Shown here one piece after another: positions 34,235-47,672 of a stretch of DNA of 64,000 nt. How positions within the stretch are numbered: position 1 is the stretch's first letter; each line of letters starts with the position of its first letter. The DNA comes from Streptomyces longisporoflavus (GTDB taxonomy: Bacteria; Actinomycetota; Actinomycetes; Streptomycetales; Streptomycetaceae). The stretch is from the NCBI RefSeq assembly GCF_014649775.1, contig NZ_BMTR01000010.1:186001-250000 (forward strand), read 5' to 3'. Below the pieces are notes generated by a model. It was not told the origin of the DNA, searched no databases, and saw nothing but the letters and a program-made list of their open reading frames with translations. The position numbers and the translations under genes were made by a program.

Positions 34235-34602
34235 CGAGCGCCCCCTCCCAGCAGCCGCTGGAGAGCGGCATCCAGGTCTTGGGCCAGCTGTGCATGGGCG
34301 GCGTCACCCGCACCGGGCAACGCTCGTACGACTACCAGGCTACCGGGGGGCAGCTGAGCCACCCGGTCGCGCATCAGGTGGCGAAGCCTGCGCTTCACCT
34401 TGTTTCGTACGACTGCTCCGCCAATGGCCTTGCTCACGACGAAACCCGCACGCGTCGGGGGAACGCTCTCCCCAGGCGCGTGCGGGTCCGTTGCACCGCT
34501 ACGTAGATGGACGACGAGAAGCGGGCGTCCGGCCCGTCGTCCTCGGCGTACCGCGGTCGCGAAGTCTTCGCGCCGCCTCAGCCGATGCTCGGTAGGCAGC
34601 AC
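34231..34602 (-). CDS. rnpA: Ribonuclease P protein component
   Basis: The basic protein subunit of RNase P, which matures the 5' ends of tRNAs. The 123-residue form has LPTEHRLRRREDFATAVRRGRRAGRPLLVVH at the N-terminus and the RNR-type motif VVRNKVKRRLRHLMRDR near residue 68. The frame is open upstream, but GTG 34602 gives the normal start just after rpmH. It overlaps yidD by 4 bp. Confidence 0.93.
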   Translation of the reverse strand: MLPTEHRLRRREDFATAVRRGRRAGRPLLVVHLRSGATDPHAPGESVPPTRAGFVVSKAIGGAVVRNKVKRRLRHLMRDRVAQLPPGSLVVVRALPGAGDAAHAQLAQDLDAALQRLLGGGAR

Positions 34603-34622
34603 GACGTCATGACCTAATGCGA

Positions 34623-34760
34623 TCAGGCGGAAAGGCTGGCGCGACCCTTGCCACGACGGTTCGCGAGAATCGCGCGGCCGGCACGGGTGCGCATCCGCAG
34701 GCGGAAGCCGTGGGTCTTGGCGCGGCGGCGGTTGTTCGGCTGGAAGGTGCGCTTGCTCAC
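34623..34760 (-). CDS. rpmH: 50S ribosomal protein L34
   Basis: A 45-residue, highly basic protein beginning MSKRTFQPNNRRRAKTHGFR and ending KGRASLSA. The motif KTHGFRLRMRTRAGRAIL is diagnostic of L34. The GTG start at 34760 follows GGAG. It is the first gene of the leftward rpmH-rnpA-yidD-yidC-jag operon, divergent from dnaA. Confidence 0.97.
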   Translation of the reverse strand: MSKRTFQPNNRRRAKTHGFRLRMRTRAGRAILANRRGKGRASLSA

Positions 34761-35128
34761 TCGGGGGCTCCAGAAATGATTGTGTGGTGGCGGGACATCG
34801 CCTGGCTGTCACCGTGCGCCCACGAGAAGCTCGCGAATACGCACCGAGTGCACCGCTTCACAATCACAGATCGTGATCTTTGCCCATCGGAGGCAGGCGG
34901 CAGCAGCCATCGACAACTCGACCTGGTCACGGTACGCGGGGCTACGCCATCCGGTCAAACCGACCGTCAGGGGGAGACACTGTGCACAGCCTGTGGACAA
35001 CAACTTGAACCGCAGCCGTTGCCCTGACTACCGTGGGCAAACTCCGATTCATTCCCTTCTCCCTCCCCATCCCGATTTCCGTCCCTAGAAACCACACCTT
35101 CGTGGGACCCCGTGAGAGAGCGTGCCTT
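34761..35128. promoter_or_regulatory. rpmH / dnaA divergent promoter region with a DnaA box
   Basis: A 368-bp gene-free stretch between rpmH and dnaA. It contains one perfect DnaA box, TTGTCCACA read on the minus strand (34992-35000), about 130 bp before dnaA, consistent with DnaA autoregulation. The rest of the stretch shows no other convincing element. Confidence 0.7.
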
Positions 35129-37066
35129 GTGGCTGACGTACCTGCCGATCTTGCCGCAGTGTGGCCACGAGTACTGGAGGAGCTGCTGGGTGAGGGGCGG
35201 GGACACGGTGTCGACGCGAAGGACGAGCGCTGGATCAAGCGCTGCCAGCCGCTCGCGCTGGTCGCGGACACCGCGCTGCTCGCCGTACCGAACGAGTTCG
35301 CCAAGGGCGTGCTCGAAGGGCGGCTCGCACCCATTGTCAGCGAGTCGCTGAGCCGCGAGTGCGGCCGTCCGATCCGCATCGCCATCACCGTGGACGACTC
35401 GGTGGGCGATCCCATGGACCGGCCCACGCCGCCGGCGCCACCGCTCCAGCAGCAGTCCGGCCATCAGCAATCCGGCCATCAGCAGCCCGGCCAGCAACAG
35501 CAGCAGCGCTACGAAGAGCCCGAGCAGCACCAGGGGCACGATTCGTACGACGCTTACGGGCGCCGCACCCCGGACGAGCACTCCCAGGGCCGGGGGCCCG
35601 GAGACCAGCTGCCGATCGCTCGCCCCGCGTACCCCGACTACCAGCGCCCGGCGCCGGGTGCCTGGCCGCAACAGCACCAGCCCCAGCACCAGCCGCAGGC
35701 CCCGCAGCAGGACGACTACGGCTGGCAGCAGCAGCGGCTCGGTTTCCCCGAGCGGGATCCGTACGCGAACCCCCCGCAGCCCCAGCACGACTACCGGTCG
35801 CAGCCGCCGCGGCACTCCGCGTACGAGCAGCACCGCCAGGAGCGGCAGGACCGCCAGGATCAGCAGGACCACCACGACCGGCGCGAGCGGCACGACCAGG
35901 GCCCCGGCTCCGGCGGGCACTCCGGCCCCGGGGGCGGCGGCCACGGACACGGCAACGGCCACGGTGTCCACGGAAGCGGCGCGCCCGGCCCGCTCGCCGC
36001 GCAGCCGGCGCCCGCCTCGGCCCCCGGCGAGCCCACCGCGCGCCTCAACCCGAAGTACCTCTTCGACACCTTTGTCATCGGTGCGTCGAACCGTTTCGCG
36101 CACGCGGCGGCCGTCGCCGTCGCCGAGGCGCCCGCCAAGGCGTACAACCCGCTCTTCATCTACGGAGAGTCCGGCCTCGGCAAGACGCACCTTCTGCACG
36201 CCATCGGGCACTACGCCCGCAGCCTCTATCCCGGCACGCGCGTGCGCTACGTGAGCTCCGAGGAGTTCACCAACGAGTTCATCAACTCCATCCGCGACGG
36301 CAAGGGCGACACCTTCCGCAAGCGGTACCGCGAGATGGACATCCTGCTCGTCGACGACATCCAGTTCCTCGCGAGCAAGGAGTCGACGCAGGAGGAGTTC
36401 TTCCACACCTTCAATACGCTCCACAACGCGAACAAGCAGATCGTGCTCTCCAGTGACCGGCCGCCCAAGCAGCTGGTGACCCTGGAGGACCGGCTGCGCA
36501 ACCGCTTCGAGTGGGGACTGATCACCGACGTCCAGCCGCCGGAGCTGGAGACACGTATCGCCATCCTTCGTAAGAAGGCGGTGCAGGAACAGCTCAACGC
36601 CCCGCCGGAGGTCCTGGAGTTCATCGCGTCCCGTATCTCACGCAACATCCGTGAGCTCGAGGGCGCGCTGATCCGGGTCACGGCCTTCGCCTCGCTCAAC
36701 CGGCAGCCGGTGGACCTGGGTCTCACGGAGATCGTCCTCAAGGACCTGATCCCCGGCGGCGAGGACGCCGCCCCCGAGATCACGGCCACGGCCATCATGG
36801 CCGCGACCGCGGACTACTTCGGCCTTACGGTCGACGACCTCTGCGGATCCTCGCGCAGCCGCGTCCTGGTGACGGCCCGCCAGATCGCGATGTACCTCTG
36901 CCGCGAGCTGACGGATCTCTCCCTGCCCAAGATCGGCGCACAGTTCGGCGGACGCGACCACACGACGGTCATGCACGCGGACCGCAAGATCCGTGCGCTG
37001 ATGGCGGAGCGGCGCTCCATCTACAACCAGGTCACCGAGCTCACCAACCGCATCAAGAACGGCTGA
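35129..37066 (+). CDS. dnaA: Chromosomal replication initiator DnaA
   Basis: DnaA binds DnaA boxes and melts oriC. The 645-residue protein has domain I (WPRVLEELLG with RCQPLALVADTALLAVPNEFA). Domain II is a very long Gln/His/Pro/Asp-rich linker of about 200 residues, typical of Streptomyces. Domain III is the AAA+ module (GESGLGKTHLLHAIGHY; Walker B ILLVDDIQFLAS), and domain IV carries GGRDHTTVMHADRKIRAL. GTG 35129 after GAGAGAG is chosen rather than the in-frame upstream ATG. oriC follows directly. Confidence 0.97.
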   Translation: MADVPADLAAVWPRVLEELLGEGRGHGVDAKDERWIKRCQPLALVADTALLAVPNEFAKGVLEGRLAPIVSESLSRECGRPIRIAITVDDSVGDPMDRPTPPAPPLQQQSGHQQSGHQQPGQQQQQRYEEPEQHQGHDSYDAYGRRTPDEHSQGRGPGDQLPIARPAYPDYQRPAPGAWPQQHQPQHQPQAPQQDDYGWQQQRLGFPERDPYANPPQPQHDYRSQPPRHSAYEQHRQERQDRQDQQDHHDRRERHDQGPGSGGHSGPGGGGHGHGNGHGVHGSGAPGPLAAQPAPASAPGEPTARLNPKYLFDTFVIGASNRFAHAAAVAVAEAPAKAYNPLFIYGESGLGKTHLLHAIGHYARSLYPGTRVRYVSSEEFTNEFINSIRDGKGDTFRKRYREMDILLVDDIQFLASKESTQEEFFHTFNTLHNANKQIVLSSDRPPKQLVTLEDRLRNRFEWGLITDVQPPELETRIAILRKKAVQEQLNAPPEVLEFIASRISRNIRELEGALIRVTAFASLNRQPVDLGLTEIVLKDLIPGGEDAAPEITATAIMAATADYFGLTVDDLCGSSRSRVLVTARQIAMYLCRELTDLSLPKIGAQFGGRDHTTVMHADRKIRALMAERRSIYNQVTELTNRIKNG

Positions 37067-37090
37067 CAGACGCCGAGCAACACCTCTGAA

Positions 37091-37120
37091 GGGCGCCCCG
37101 GAGCAACTTCCGGGGCGCCC
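37091..37120 (+). terminator. Terminator after dnaA
   Basis: A perfect 12-bp stem with a 6-nt loop followed by TTTG, 24 bp past the dnaA stop. Confidence 0.8.
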
Positions 37121-37331
37121 TTTGCCGTTGTGCACGCGCGCGTGGAGCTCGTCCGTCCCTCTCCACTGTTCGATTTCCCCAGCTGAGAGGGGTGTTCTCC
37201 ACAGATGTGCGTCCTTTTTTCCTTCCACACCCCGGGGACCGGGAAGTTGTCCAGATGATGTCCACAGGGGACGCTGCTGAGGGATCATCAAGCCAGGTCA
37301 GGTGCTTGTGGATTCGTGGACGAAGACTCTC

Positions 37332-37368
37332 CACACCCTGTGGACGAAAATCTCGTCCACAGGGTGTG
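37332..37368. repeat. 16-bp inverted repeat of two DnaA boxes in oriC
   Basis: Two perfect 16-bp arms (37332-37347 and 37353-37368), 5 bp apart, each contain TCGTCCACA facing the other. Confidence 0.8.
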
Positions 37369-37882
37369 CATGAACTTGTCCACCGGCAACCCACAGGCTC
37401 GAGCGGGTTGTCCCCAGCTTTCCCCAGCTTCTCCACACGGCTGTCCACTGTTCGGCAACGCAACGCGCCCCGTCACCGTGCCGAGTGAAAGGCGTCACAC
37501 CAAGGTGGTCGGTTGGCCTGTGGGGAAGGTGGGTAAAGCTGGGGACAGCGCTGGGGAGAAGTAGCCCCTTCCTGTGCACCGGGTGTGCAGAACTTTCGCC
37601 CGTCCACAGAAACCCCTGGTTGTCCACCGGTCCCACCCACAGGCGCAGTGGATAAAAAACCGGCTCTGACCTGCGCAAACACGGTTATCCACGGTTTCCA
37701 CAGGCCCTACTACTACTCCCACTTAGAGTCACCGGGGAATTCGCTTGGAAGGGGGGCCTGTGCACAACTCGCTCTCCGGACCTCTGCCGCCGCTTGTCAC
37801 GACTTGACCCCGAGAGGCACCCACTGTCAGTGCGGTGCGTCAGACTGGTCCCCAGTGCCAGCAACAGCAGGAGGGCGGCTAA

Positions 37883-39013
37883 GTGAAGATCCGGGTGGAA
37901 CGCGACGTACTCGCGGAGGCGGTGGCGTGGGCGGCGCGCAGTCTTCCGGCCCGGCCTCCGGCTCCTGTCCTCGCGGGCCTGCTGCTGAAGGCCGAAGAAG
38001 GCGCACTGAGCCTTTCCAGCTTCGACTACGAGGTCTCGGCGCGTGTCTCCGTGGACGCGGAGGTCGACGACGAGGGCACGGTCCTCGTCTCCGGCCGGCT
38101 GCTCGCCGACATCTGCCGCGCCCTGCCCAACCGCCCGGTGGAGATCTCCACAGACGGTGTACGGGCCACGGTGGTCTGCGGCTCCTCGCGATTCACGCTC
38201 CACACACTCCCTGTGGAGGAGTACCCCGCGCTGCCGCAGATGCCCACCGCGACCGGCACGGTCCCCGGTGAGGTCTTCGCCTCGGCGGCCTCCCAGGTGG
38301 CCATCGCCGCGGGCCGCGACGACACGCTGCCCGTCCTGACCGGTGTGCGCATCGAGATCGAGGGCGACACGGTCACGCTGGCCTCCACCGACCGCTACCG
38401 CTTCGCGGTCCGCGAGTTCCTGTGGAAGCCGGAGAACCCCGAGGCGTCCGCCGTGGCGCTCGTGCCCGCCAAGACGCTCCTGGACACCGCCAAGGCGCTC
38501 ACGAGCGGCGACACGGTCACCCTGGCCCTGTCGGGCTCCGGTGCCGGCGAGGGCCTGATCGGCTTCGAGGGCGCGGGGCGGCGTACGACCACCCGACTGC
38601 TCGAGGGCGACCTCCCGAAGTACAAGACGCTCTTCCCCACGGAGTTCAACTCGATCGCGGTCATCGAGACCGCCCCGTTCGTCGAGGCCGTGAAGCGCGT
38701 CGCCCTGGTGGCCGAGCGGAACACTCCGGTGCGGCTCAGCTTCGAGCAGGGTGTGCTCATCCTGGAGGCCGGTTCCAGCGACGACGCACAGGCTGTGGAG
38801 AGGGTCGACGCCCAGCTCGAGGGCGACGACGTCTCGATCGCCTTCAACCCGACGTTCCTGCTCGACGGCCTGAGCGCGATCGACTCGCCGGTCGCCCAGC
38901 TGTCGTTCACGACGTCGACGAAGCCCGCGCTCCTGAGCGGCAGGCCGGCGCTGGATGCGGAGGCCGACGAGGCGTACAAGTACCTGATCATGCCCGTACG
39001 TCTGAGCGGCTGA
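37883..39013 (+). CDS. dnaN: DNA polymerase III beta subunit (sliding clamp)
   Basis: The clamp tethers the polymerase and other factors to DNA. The 376-residue protein has three clamp-fold domains, starting MKIRVERDVLAEAVAWAARSL. GRDDTLPVLTGVRIEIEGD opens the second domain, and the usual C-terminal YKYLIMPVRLSG closes it. The GTG start follows AGGAGGGCGG. It is the first gene of the rightward dnaN-gnd-recF-dciA cluster, immediately after oriC. Confidence 0.97.
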   Translation: MKIRVERDVLAEAVAWAARSLPARPPAPVLAGLLLKAEEGALSLSSFDYEVSARVSVDAEVDDEGTVLVSGRLLADICRALPNRPVEISTDGVRATVVCGSSRFTLHTLPVEEYPALPQMPTATGTVPGEVFASAASQVAIAAGRDDTLPVLTGVRIEIEGDTVTLASTDRYRFAVREFLWKPENPEASAVALVPAKTLLDTAKALTSGDTVTLALSGSGAGEGLIGFEGAGRRTTTRLLEGDLPKYKTLFPTEFNSIAVIETAPFVEAVKRVALVAERNTPVRLSFEQGVLILEAGSSDDAQAVERVDAQLEGDDVSIAFNPTFLLDGLSAIDSPVAQLSFTTSTKPALLSGRPALDAEADEAYKYLIMPVRLSG

Positions 39014-39102
39014 GCCCACAGGTGTGAGCGAGCGTCCGGGCGTAGGCTCGGACGCGGGTACGAAGGTGCCTCCACGCCACATCGCTACTTAAGGAACCAC
39101 TG

Positions 39103-39987
39103 ATGGAGCTCGGTCTCGTCGGCCTCGGCAAGATGGGCGGCAACATGCGTGAGCGCATCCGCCGCGCAGGCCACACCGTCATCGGATACGACCGCAACCA
39201 GGACGTCGCGGATGTCCACAGCCTCGAAGAGCTTGTGGGCAAGCTCAAGGGCCCGCGCGTCGTCTGGGTGATGGTTCCGGCCGGAGCCGCGACCCAGTCC
39301 ACCGTGGACGAGCTCGCCGAGCTGCTCCAGCCGGGTGACGTCGTCGTGGACGGCGGCAACTCCCGCTGGACCGACGACGAGAAGCACGCCGAGGAGCTCG
39401 CCGCCAAGGGCATCGGCTTCGTCGACTGCGGCGTCTCCGGCGGCGTCTGGGGCCTGAAGAACGGCTACGCGCTGATGTACGGCGGCGACGCCGAGCACAT
39501 CGAGAAGGTCCAGCCGATCTTCGACGCCCTCAAGCCCGAGGGTGACTTCGGTTCCGTGCACGCCGGCAAGGTCGGCGCGGGCCACTTCTCCAAGATGGTC
39601 CACAACGGCATCGAGTACGCCATGATGCAGGCCTACGCCGAGGGCTGGGAGCTCCTGGAGAAGGTCGACTCCGTCACGGACGTGCGCGAGGTCTTCCGCT
39701 CCTGGCAGGAGGGCACGGTCATCCGTTCCTGGCTGCTCGACCTCGCGGTCAACGCCCTGGACGACGACGAGCACCTGGAGAAGCTGCGCGGCTTCGCGCA
39801 GGACTCCGGCGAGGGCCGGTGGACGGTGGAAGCCGCCATCGACAACGCCGTGCCGCTGCCCGCCATCACGGCCTCGCTCTTCGCCCGGTTCGCCTCGCGG
39901 CAGGACGACTCGCCGCAGATGAAGATGATCGCGGCGCTGCGCAACCAGTTCGGCGGCCACGCCGTCGAGTCCAAGAGCGAGAACTGA
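39103..39987 (+). CDS. gnd: 6-phosphogluconate dehydrogenase (decarboxylating), short type
   Basis: It converts 6-phosphogluconate to ribulose-5-phosphate in the pentose-phosphate pathway. The 294-residue protein is the short bacterial form. LGLVGLGKMGGNMRERIRRAGH is the dinucleotide motif, followed by VVVDGGNSRWTDD, the substrate motif VSGGVWGLKNGYALMYGG and the catalytic-Lys helix GHFSKMVHNGIEYAMMQAYAEG. Cofactor preference (NAD or NADP) cannot be told reliably here. Its place between dnaN and recF is conserved in actinobacteria. Confidence 0.93.
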   Translation: MELGLVGLGKMGGNMRERIRRAGHTVIGYDRNQDVADVHSLEELVGKLKGPRVVWVMVPAGAATQSTVDELAELLQPGDVVVDGGNSRWTDDEKHAEELAAKGIGFVDCGVSGGVWGLKNGYALMYGGDAEHIEKVQPIFDALKPEGDFGSVHAGKVGAGHFSKMVHNGIEYAMMQAYAEGWELLEKVDSVTDVREVFRSWQEGTVIRSWLLDLAVNALDDDEHLEKLRGFAQDSGEGRWTVEAAIDNAVPLPAITASLFARFASRQDDSPQMKMIAALRNQFGGHAVESKSEN

Positions 39988-40023
39988 TCCACAGCCTGTG
40001 GGGAACACCAGCTGTTTCCCACA
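39985..40023. promoter_or_regulatory. DnaA-box-like cluster upstream of recF
   Basis: TGATCCACA (39985), reversed TTCCCCACA (39997) and TTTCCCACA (40015) lie in the 81-bp gnd-recF gap. They are degenerate matches only. Confidence 0.35.
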
Positions 40024-40068
40024 GGCCTCTTTGCAAGCGAGGCAAGCCGGGGGAGGTCGGCGCACACC

Positions 40069-41190
40069 ATGCACGTCACGCATCTGTCGCTGGCCGACTT
40101 CCGCTCGTACGCCCGGGTCGAGGTCCCTCTCGATCCGGGCGTCACCGCGTTCGTGGGCCCGAACGGCCAGGGCAAGACCAACCTCGTGGAAGCCGTCGGC
40201 TATCTCGCCACGCTCGGCAGCCACCGGGTCTCGTCCGACGCCCCGCTGGTGCGCATGGGCGCCGAGCGTGCCGTCGTACGGGCCGCGGTCCGGCAGGGCG
40301 AACGCCAGCAGCTGATCGAACTGGAACTCAATCCGGGCAAGGCCAACCGCGCCCGCATCAACAGGTCCTCGCAGGTCAGGCCCCGTGACGTACTGGGCAT
40401 CGTGCGCACGGTGCTGTTCGCGCCCGAAGACCTGGCGCTGATCAAGGGCGACCCCGGCGAGCGAAGGCGCTTCCTCGACGAGCTGATCACGGCGCGCTCC
40501 CCCCGTATGGCGGGCGTGCGCTCCGATTACGACCGCGTGCTGAAGCAGCGCAACACCCTCCTGAAGTCGGCGGCCCTCGCGCGGCGGCACGGCGGGCGCT
40601 CCATGGACCTGTCCACGCTCGACGTCTGGGACCAGCACCTCGCGCGCGTGGGCGCGGAACTGCTCACCCAGCGGCTCGACCTGATCGCCGCGCTGCAACC
40701 GCTGGCCGACAAGGCGTACGAGCAACTGGCACCCGGCGGCGGCCCCGTCACGCTCGAATACAAGCCCTCGGCGCCGGGTGAGGGCCACACACGCGAGGCC
40801 CTGTACGAGCAGTTGGCCGCCGCCCTCGAAGAGGCGCGCAAGCAGGAGATCGAGCGGGGCGTGACCCTGGTCGGGCCGCACCGCGACGACCTGACCCTGA
40901 AACTGGGCCAGCTCCCCGCCAAGGGGTACGCGAGCCACGGCGAGTCCTGGTCGTACGCCCTGGCGCTGCGCCTGGCCTCGTACGACCTGCTGCGCGCCGA
41001 GGGGAACGAACCGGTGCTCGTCCTGGACGACGTGTTCGCGGAGCTCGACGCGCGCCGCCGGGAGCGCCTCGCGGAGCTGGTGGCGCCCGGCGAGCAGGTC
41101 CTGGTCACGGCCGCTGTGGACGACGACGTGCCCGGCGTTCTCGCCGGGACGCGGTTCGACGTGTCTGACGGCACGGTGGAGCGCGTATGA
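40069..41190 (+). CDS. recF: DNA replication and repair protein RecF
   Basis: RecF is an ABC/SMC-like ATPase that helps load RecA at gaps. The 373-residue protein has LADFRSYARVEVPLDPG and Walker A AFVGPNGQGKTNLVEAVGYLAT near residue 30. The signature and Walker B region lies near the end (LVLDDVFAELDARRRERLAELV). The stop codon TGA overlaps a nine-codon frame that runs to the next gene. Confidence 0.96.
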   Translation: MHVTHLSLADFRSYARVEVPLDPGVTAFVGPNGQGKTNLVEAVGYLATLGSHRVSSDAPLVRMGAERAVVRAAVRQGERQQLIELELNPGKANRARINRSSQVRPRDVLGIVRTVLFAPEDLALIKGDPGERRRFLDELITARSPRMAGVRSDYDRVLKQRNTLLKSAALARRHGGRSMDLSTLDVWDQHLARVGAELLTQRLDLIAALQPLADKAYEQLAPGGGPVTLEYKPSAPGEGHTREALYEQLAAALEEARKQEIERGVTLVGPHRDDLTLKLGQLPAKGYASHGESWSYALALRLASYDLLRAEGNEPVLVLDDVFAELDARRRERLAELVAPGEQVLVTAAVDDDVPGVLAGTRFDVSDGTVERV

Positions 41191-41216
41191 GGCCCCCGAG
41201 CCAGGAGCGCGTATGA
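41187..41216 (+). other. Nine-codon bridging frame between recF and dciA
   Basis: ATG at 41187 overlaps the recF stop (ATGA). The nine-codon frame ends in a TGA that overlaps the ATG of dciA (ATGA again). Both starts are preceded by the same GGAGCGCGT stretch. It may be a translational relay or a leftover of a 26-bp-spaced duplication. Confidence 0.4.
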
Positions 41217-41746
41217 GCGACGGGGAGCAGCCCGAGAAGAAGACGCCCGAGCCCTCCGGCGTCGATCTCGCCAGGGTCGCCCTGCGTGCCGCCAAGGAGC
41301 AGGCACGCGCGCGTGGCGATGCCGCGCAGCAGAAGAAGCAGGCCCGCAGGGGCGGCCTGCGCTCTGGCGCGCGCGCCGACGGACGTGACCCGCAGCCCCT
41401 GGGCTCCGCGATCAACCGCTTGATCACCGAGCGAGGCTGGGAGACGCCGGCCGCCGTCGGCGGGGTGATGGGCCGCTGGCCGCAGATCGTCGGCGACGAC
41501 CTGGCCAATCACTGCGTCCCGCAGAGGTACGACGAGAACGAGCGCGTCCTGACCGTGCAGTGCGACTCGACGGCGTGGGCGACGCAGCTGCGCCTCATGG
41601 CGCCCCAGCTGGTCGCGCGCCTCAACGAAGACCTGGGACACGGCACCGTGCGCCTCATCAAAGTCCTCGGCCCCGGCGGCCCCGCGCGTCGCTTCGGACC
41701 CTTGCGAGCGCCGGGCAGCACGGGCCCCGGGGACACCTACGGCTGA
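41213..41746 (+). CDS. dciA: DciA/DUF721 family replicative helicase loader
   Basis: A 177-residue protein of the DciA/DUF721 family, which interacts with and helps load the DnaB helicase in bacteria lacking DnaC. The N-terminus is basic and disordered (AALRAAKEQARARG with QQKKQARRGG). The domain spans about residues 65-150 (GSAINRLITERGWETPAAVGGVMGRWPQIVG through LTVQCDSTAWATQLRLM). It lies between recF and gyrB, as is usual in actinobacteria. The ATG at 41213 has GGAG upstream. Confidence 0.9.
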   Translation: MSDGEQPEKKTPEPSGVDLARVALRAAKEQARARGDAAQQKKQARRGGLRSGARADGRDPQPLGSAINRLITERGWETPAAVGGVMGRWPQIVGDDLANHCVPQRYDENERVLTVQCDSTAWATQLRLMAPQLVARLNEDLGHGTVRLIKVLGPGGPARRFGPLRAPGSTGPGDTYG

Positions 41747-42035
41747 GGCCGTACCGGGTGGTAGCTCGGGGTTGACACCCCGAAGCGCTGAGTGCCGCTG
41801 TGAGCCTCTTAGAGCCCCAGGCCGCATATGGGGAGTCGGATGATGCCGGTTCAGGACGGCACATGCGGACTCAGGTACCGGCAAACCCCCATCACTGTCG
41901 GCGCTACCGGTAGACTGGAAGCTAATCCCGCCCCACTTGTGGGACGCACCGAGCAACGCTGACTATCGCTGAACGACGCAGCCGCTCCGGCCACCGCCGG
42001 GTGCTTGGCTTGTGCTGTGCCAGAAAGGGCGCTTC
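41747..42035 (+). promoter_or_regulatory. gyrB upstream region
   Basis: A 289-bp stretch before gyrB with no credible gene. It should carry the gyrB promoter. A CTACCGGTAGACTGGAAGCTAATC-like stretch near 41905-41925 contains AT-richer sequence that could be a -10, but I cannot assign it firmly. Confidence 0.4.
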
Positions 42036-44081
<2,046 letters not shown>

Positions 44082-44123
44082 GTCGGCCGTACGAGCCGCA
44101 CCTCGAAAGGACTTTGACCAGCA

Positions 44124-46724
<2,601 letters not shown>

Positions 46725-46742
46725 CGCGAGGAGAGAGTCATC

Positions 46743-47450
46743 GTGAGTGGAGCCACGGGCGCCGGAGCAAGTGGAACCGGCCAAGCCGGTACAGACGGTG
46801 TCCGTGGCTCCGCCACTGATTCTCCCGACTCGCAAGAGTCCCGTGGATCCCAGGGGGGAACCGTGACCGACACCCGAGGGCCGCAGTCGGCTCAGTCACC
46901 GAAGTACGCCGCCGAGGCCGAGGCGCCCCAGGGCGGCGCCGGGGCGCTGCCGGGGGAGCGGCAGCCTCAGCAGTCGCAGCAGCAGGCGTCCCAGCCGTAT
47001 CACCCGCCGCAGGCCTACCAGCAGGGGTCCCAGACGGGTTCCGTGCGCAGGCCGCGTACAGGGGCGCGCACGACGCCTCGTACGCGCAAGGCGCGGCTGC
47101 GGGTCTCCAAGGCCGACCCGTGGTCGGTGATGAAGGTCAGCTTCCTGCTCTCCATCGCGCTCGGCATCTGCACGATCGTCGCGGCCGCCGTGCTGTGGAT
47201 GGTCATGGACGCCATGGGCGTCTTCTCGACGGTGGGCGGCACGATCTCCGAGGCCACGGGCTCGAACGAGTCCAACGGCTTCGACCTGCAGTCCTTCCTG
47301 TCGCTGCCGCGTGTCCTGATGTTCACGACGATCATCGCGGTCATCGACGTGGTCCTCGCCACGGCTCTCGCGACGCTCGGCGCCTTCATCTACAACCTCT
47401 CCGCGGGCTTCGTGGGCGGCGTCGAGCTGACGCTGGCCGAAGACGAGTAG
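46743..47450 (+). CDS. DUF3566 family membrane protein
   Basis: A 235-residue protein with a disordered N-terminal half rich in Gly, Ser, Gln and Pro, then the DUF3566 region. That region begins KARLRVSKADPWSVMKVSFLLSIALGICTIVAA (first membrane helix) and has a second helix at TTIIAVIDVVLATALATLGAFIYNL. Members are found next to gyrA in many actinobacteria; function unknown. The GTG start follows the gyrA stop by 18 bp, so it is probably cotranscribed. Confidence 0.88.
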   Translation: MSGATGAGASGTGQAGTDGVRGSATDSPDSQESRGSQGGTVTDTRGPQSAQSPKYAAEAEAPQGGAGALPGERQPQQSQQQASQPYHPPQAYQQGSQTGSVRRPRTGARTTPRTRKARLRVSKADPWSVMKVSFLLSIALGICTIVAAAVLWMVMDAMGVFSTVGGTISEATGSNESNGFDLQSFLSLPRVLMFTTIIAVIDVVLATALATLGAFIYNLSAGFVGGVELTLAEDE

Positions 47451-47534
47451 TTCTTCTTCTCTCGACTCTCTTCCCGTAGCGCTTCAACCGAGCTCCACCG
47501 CCCCTCCGGCGCTCCGCGCCGGGGTCTTCGCGGC

Positions 47535-47565
47535 CAGGGCCCCGCCTGTTCCAGGCGGGGCCCTG
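47535..47565 (+). terminator. Terminator after the gyrA-DUF3566 operon
   Basis: A perfect 14-bp stem with a 3-nt loop, 84 bp past the DUF3566 stop. Confidence 0.8.
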
Positions 47566-47672
47566 TCGCGTGTACCGGCCTGTGCGGTGCCCACGGAGGT
47601 ATCGATTTTGGGACTGGCCCGCACGTGCGCTAATCTTCAGAGGTCAGCGCGCGGGACACACCGCAGCGCGGC

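Larger units (their letters stand above)
37067..37882. other. oriC: Chromosomal origin oriC (dnaA-dnaN spacer)
   Basis: An 816-bp non-coding region with a dense cluster of DnaA boxes in both orientations. The ones I could place are TTCTCCACA (37195, 37429), ATGTCCACA (37258), CTCTCCACA (37327), TCGTCCACA (37353 and reversed at 37339), TTGTCCACC (37376, 37620), CTGTCCACT (37441), CCGTCCACA (37600), reversed TTATCCACT (37647) and TTATCCACG (37685). GTTTCCACA at 37694 is a weaker candidate. An AT-richer patch lies at 37650-37660. In Streptomyces oriC is known to lie between dnaA and dnaN. Confidence 0.95.

Noticed and set aside
35359..36456. A 365-codon Arg/Ala-rich frame inside dnaA
   Set aside because: It arises from the repetitive Gln/Pro/Gly-rich domain II codons in another phase.
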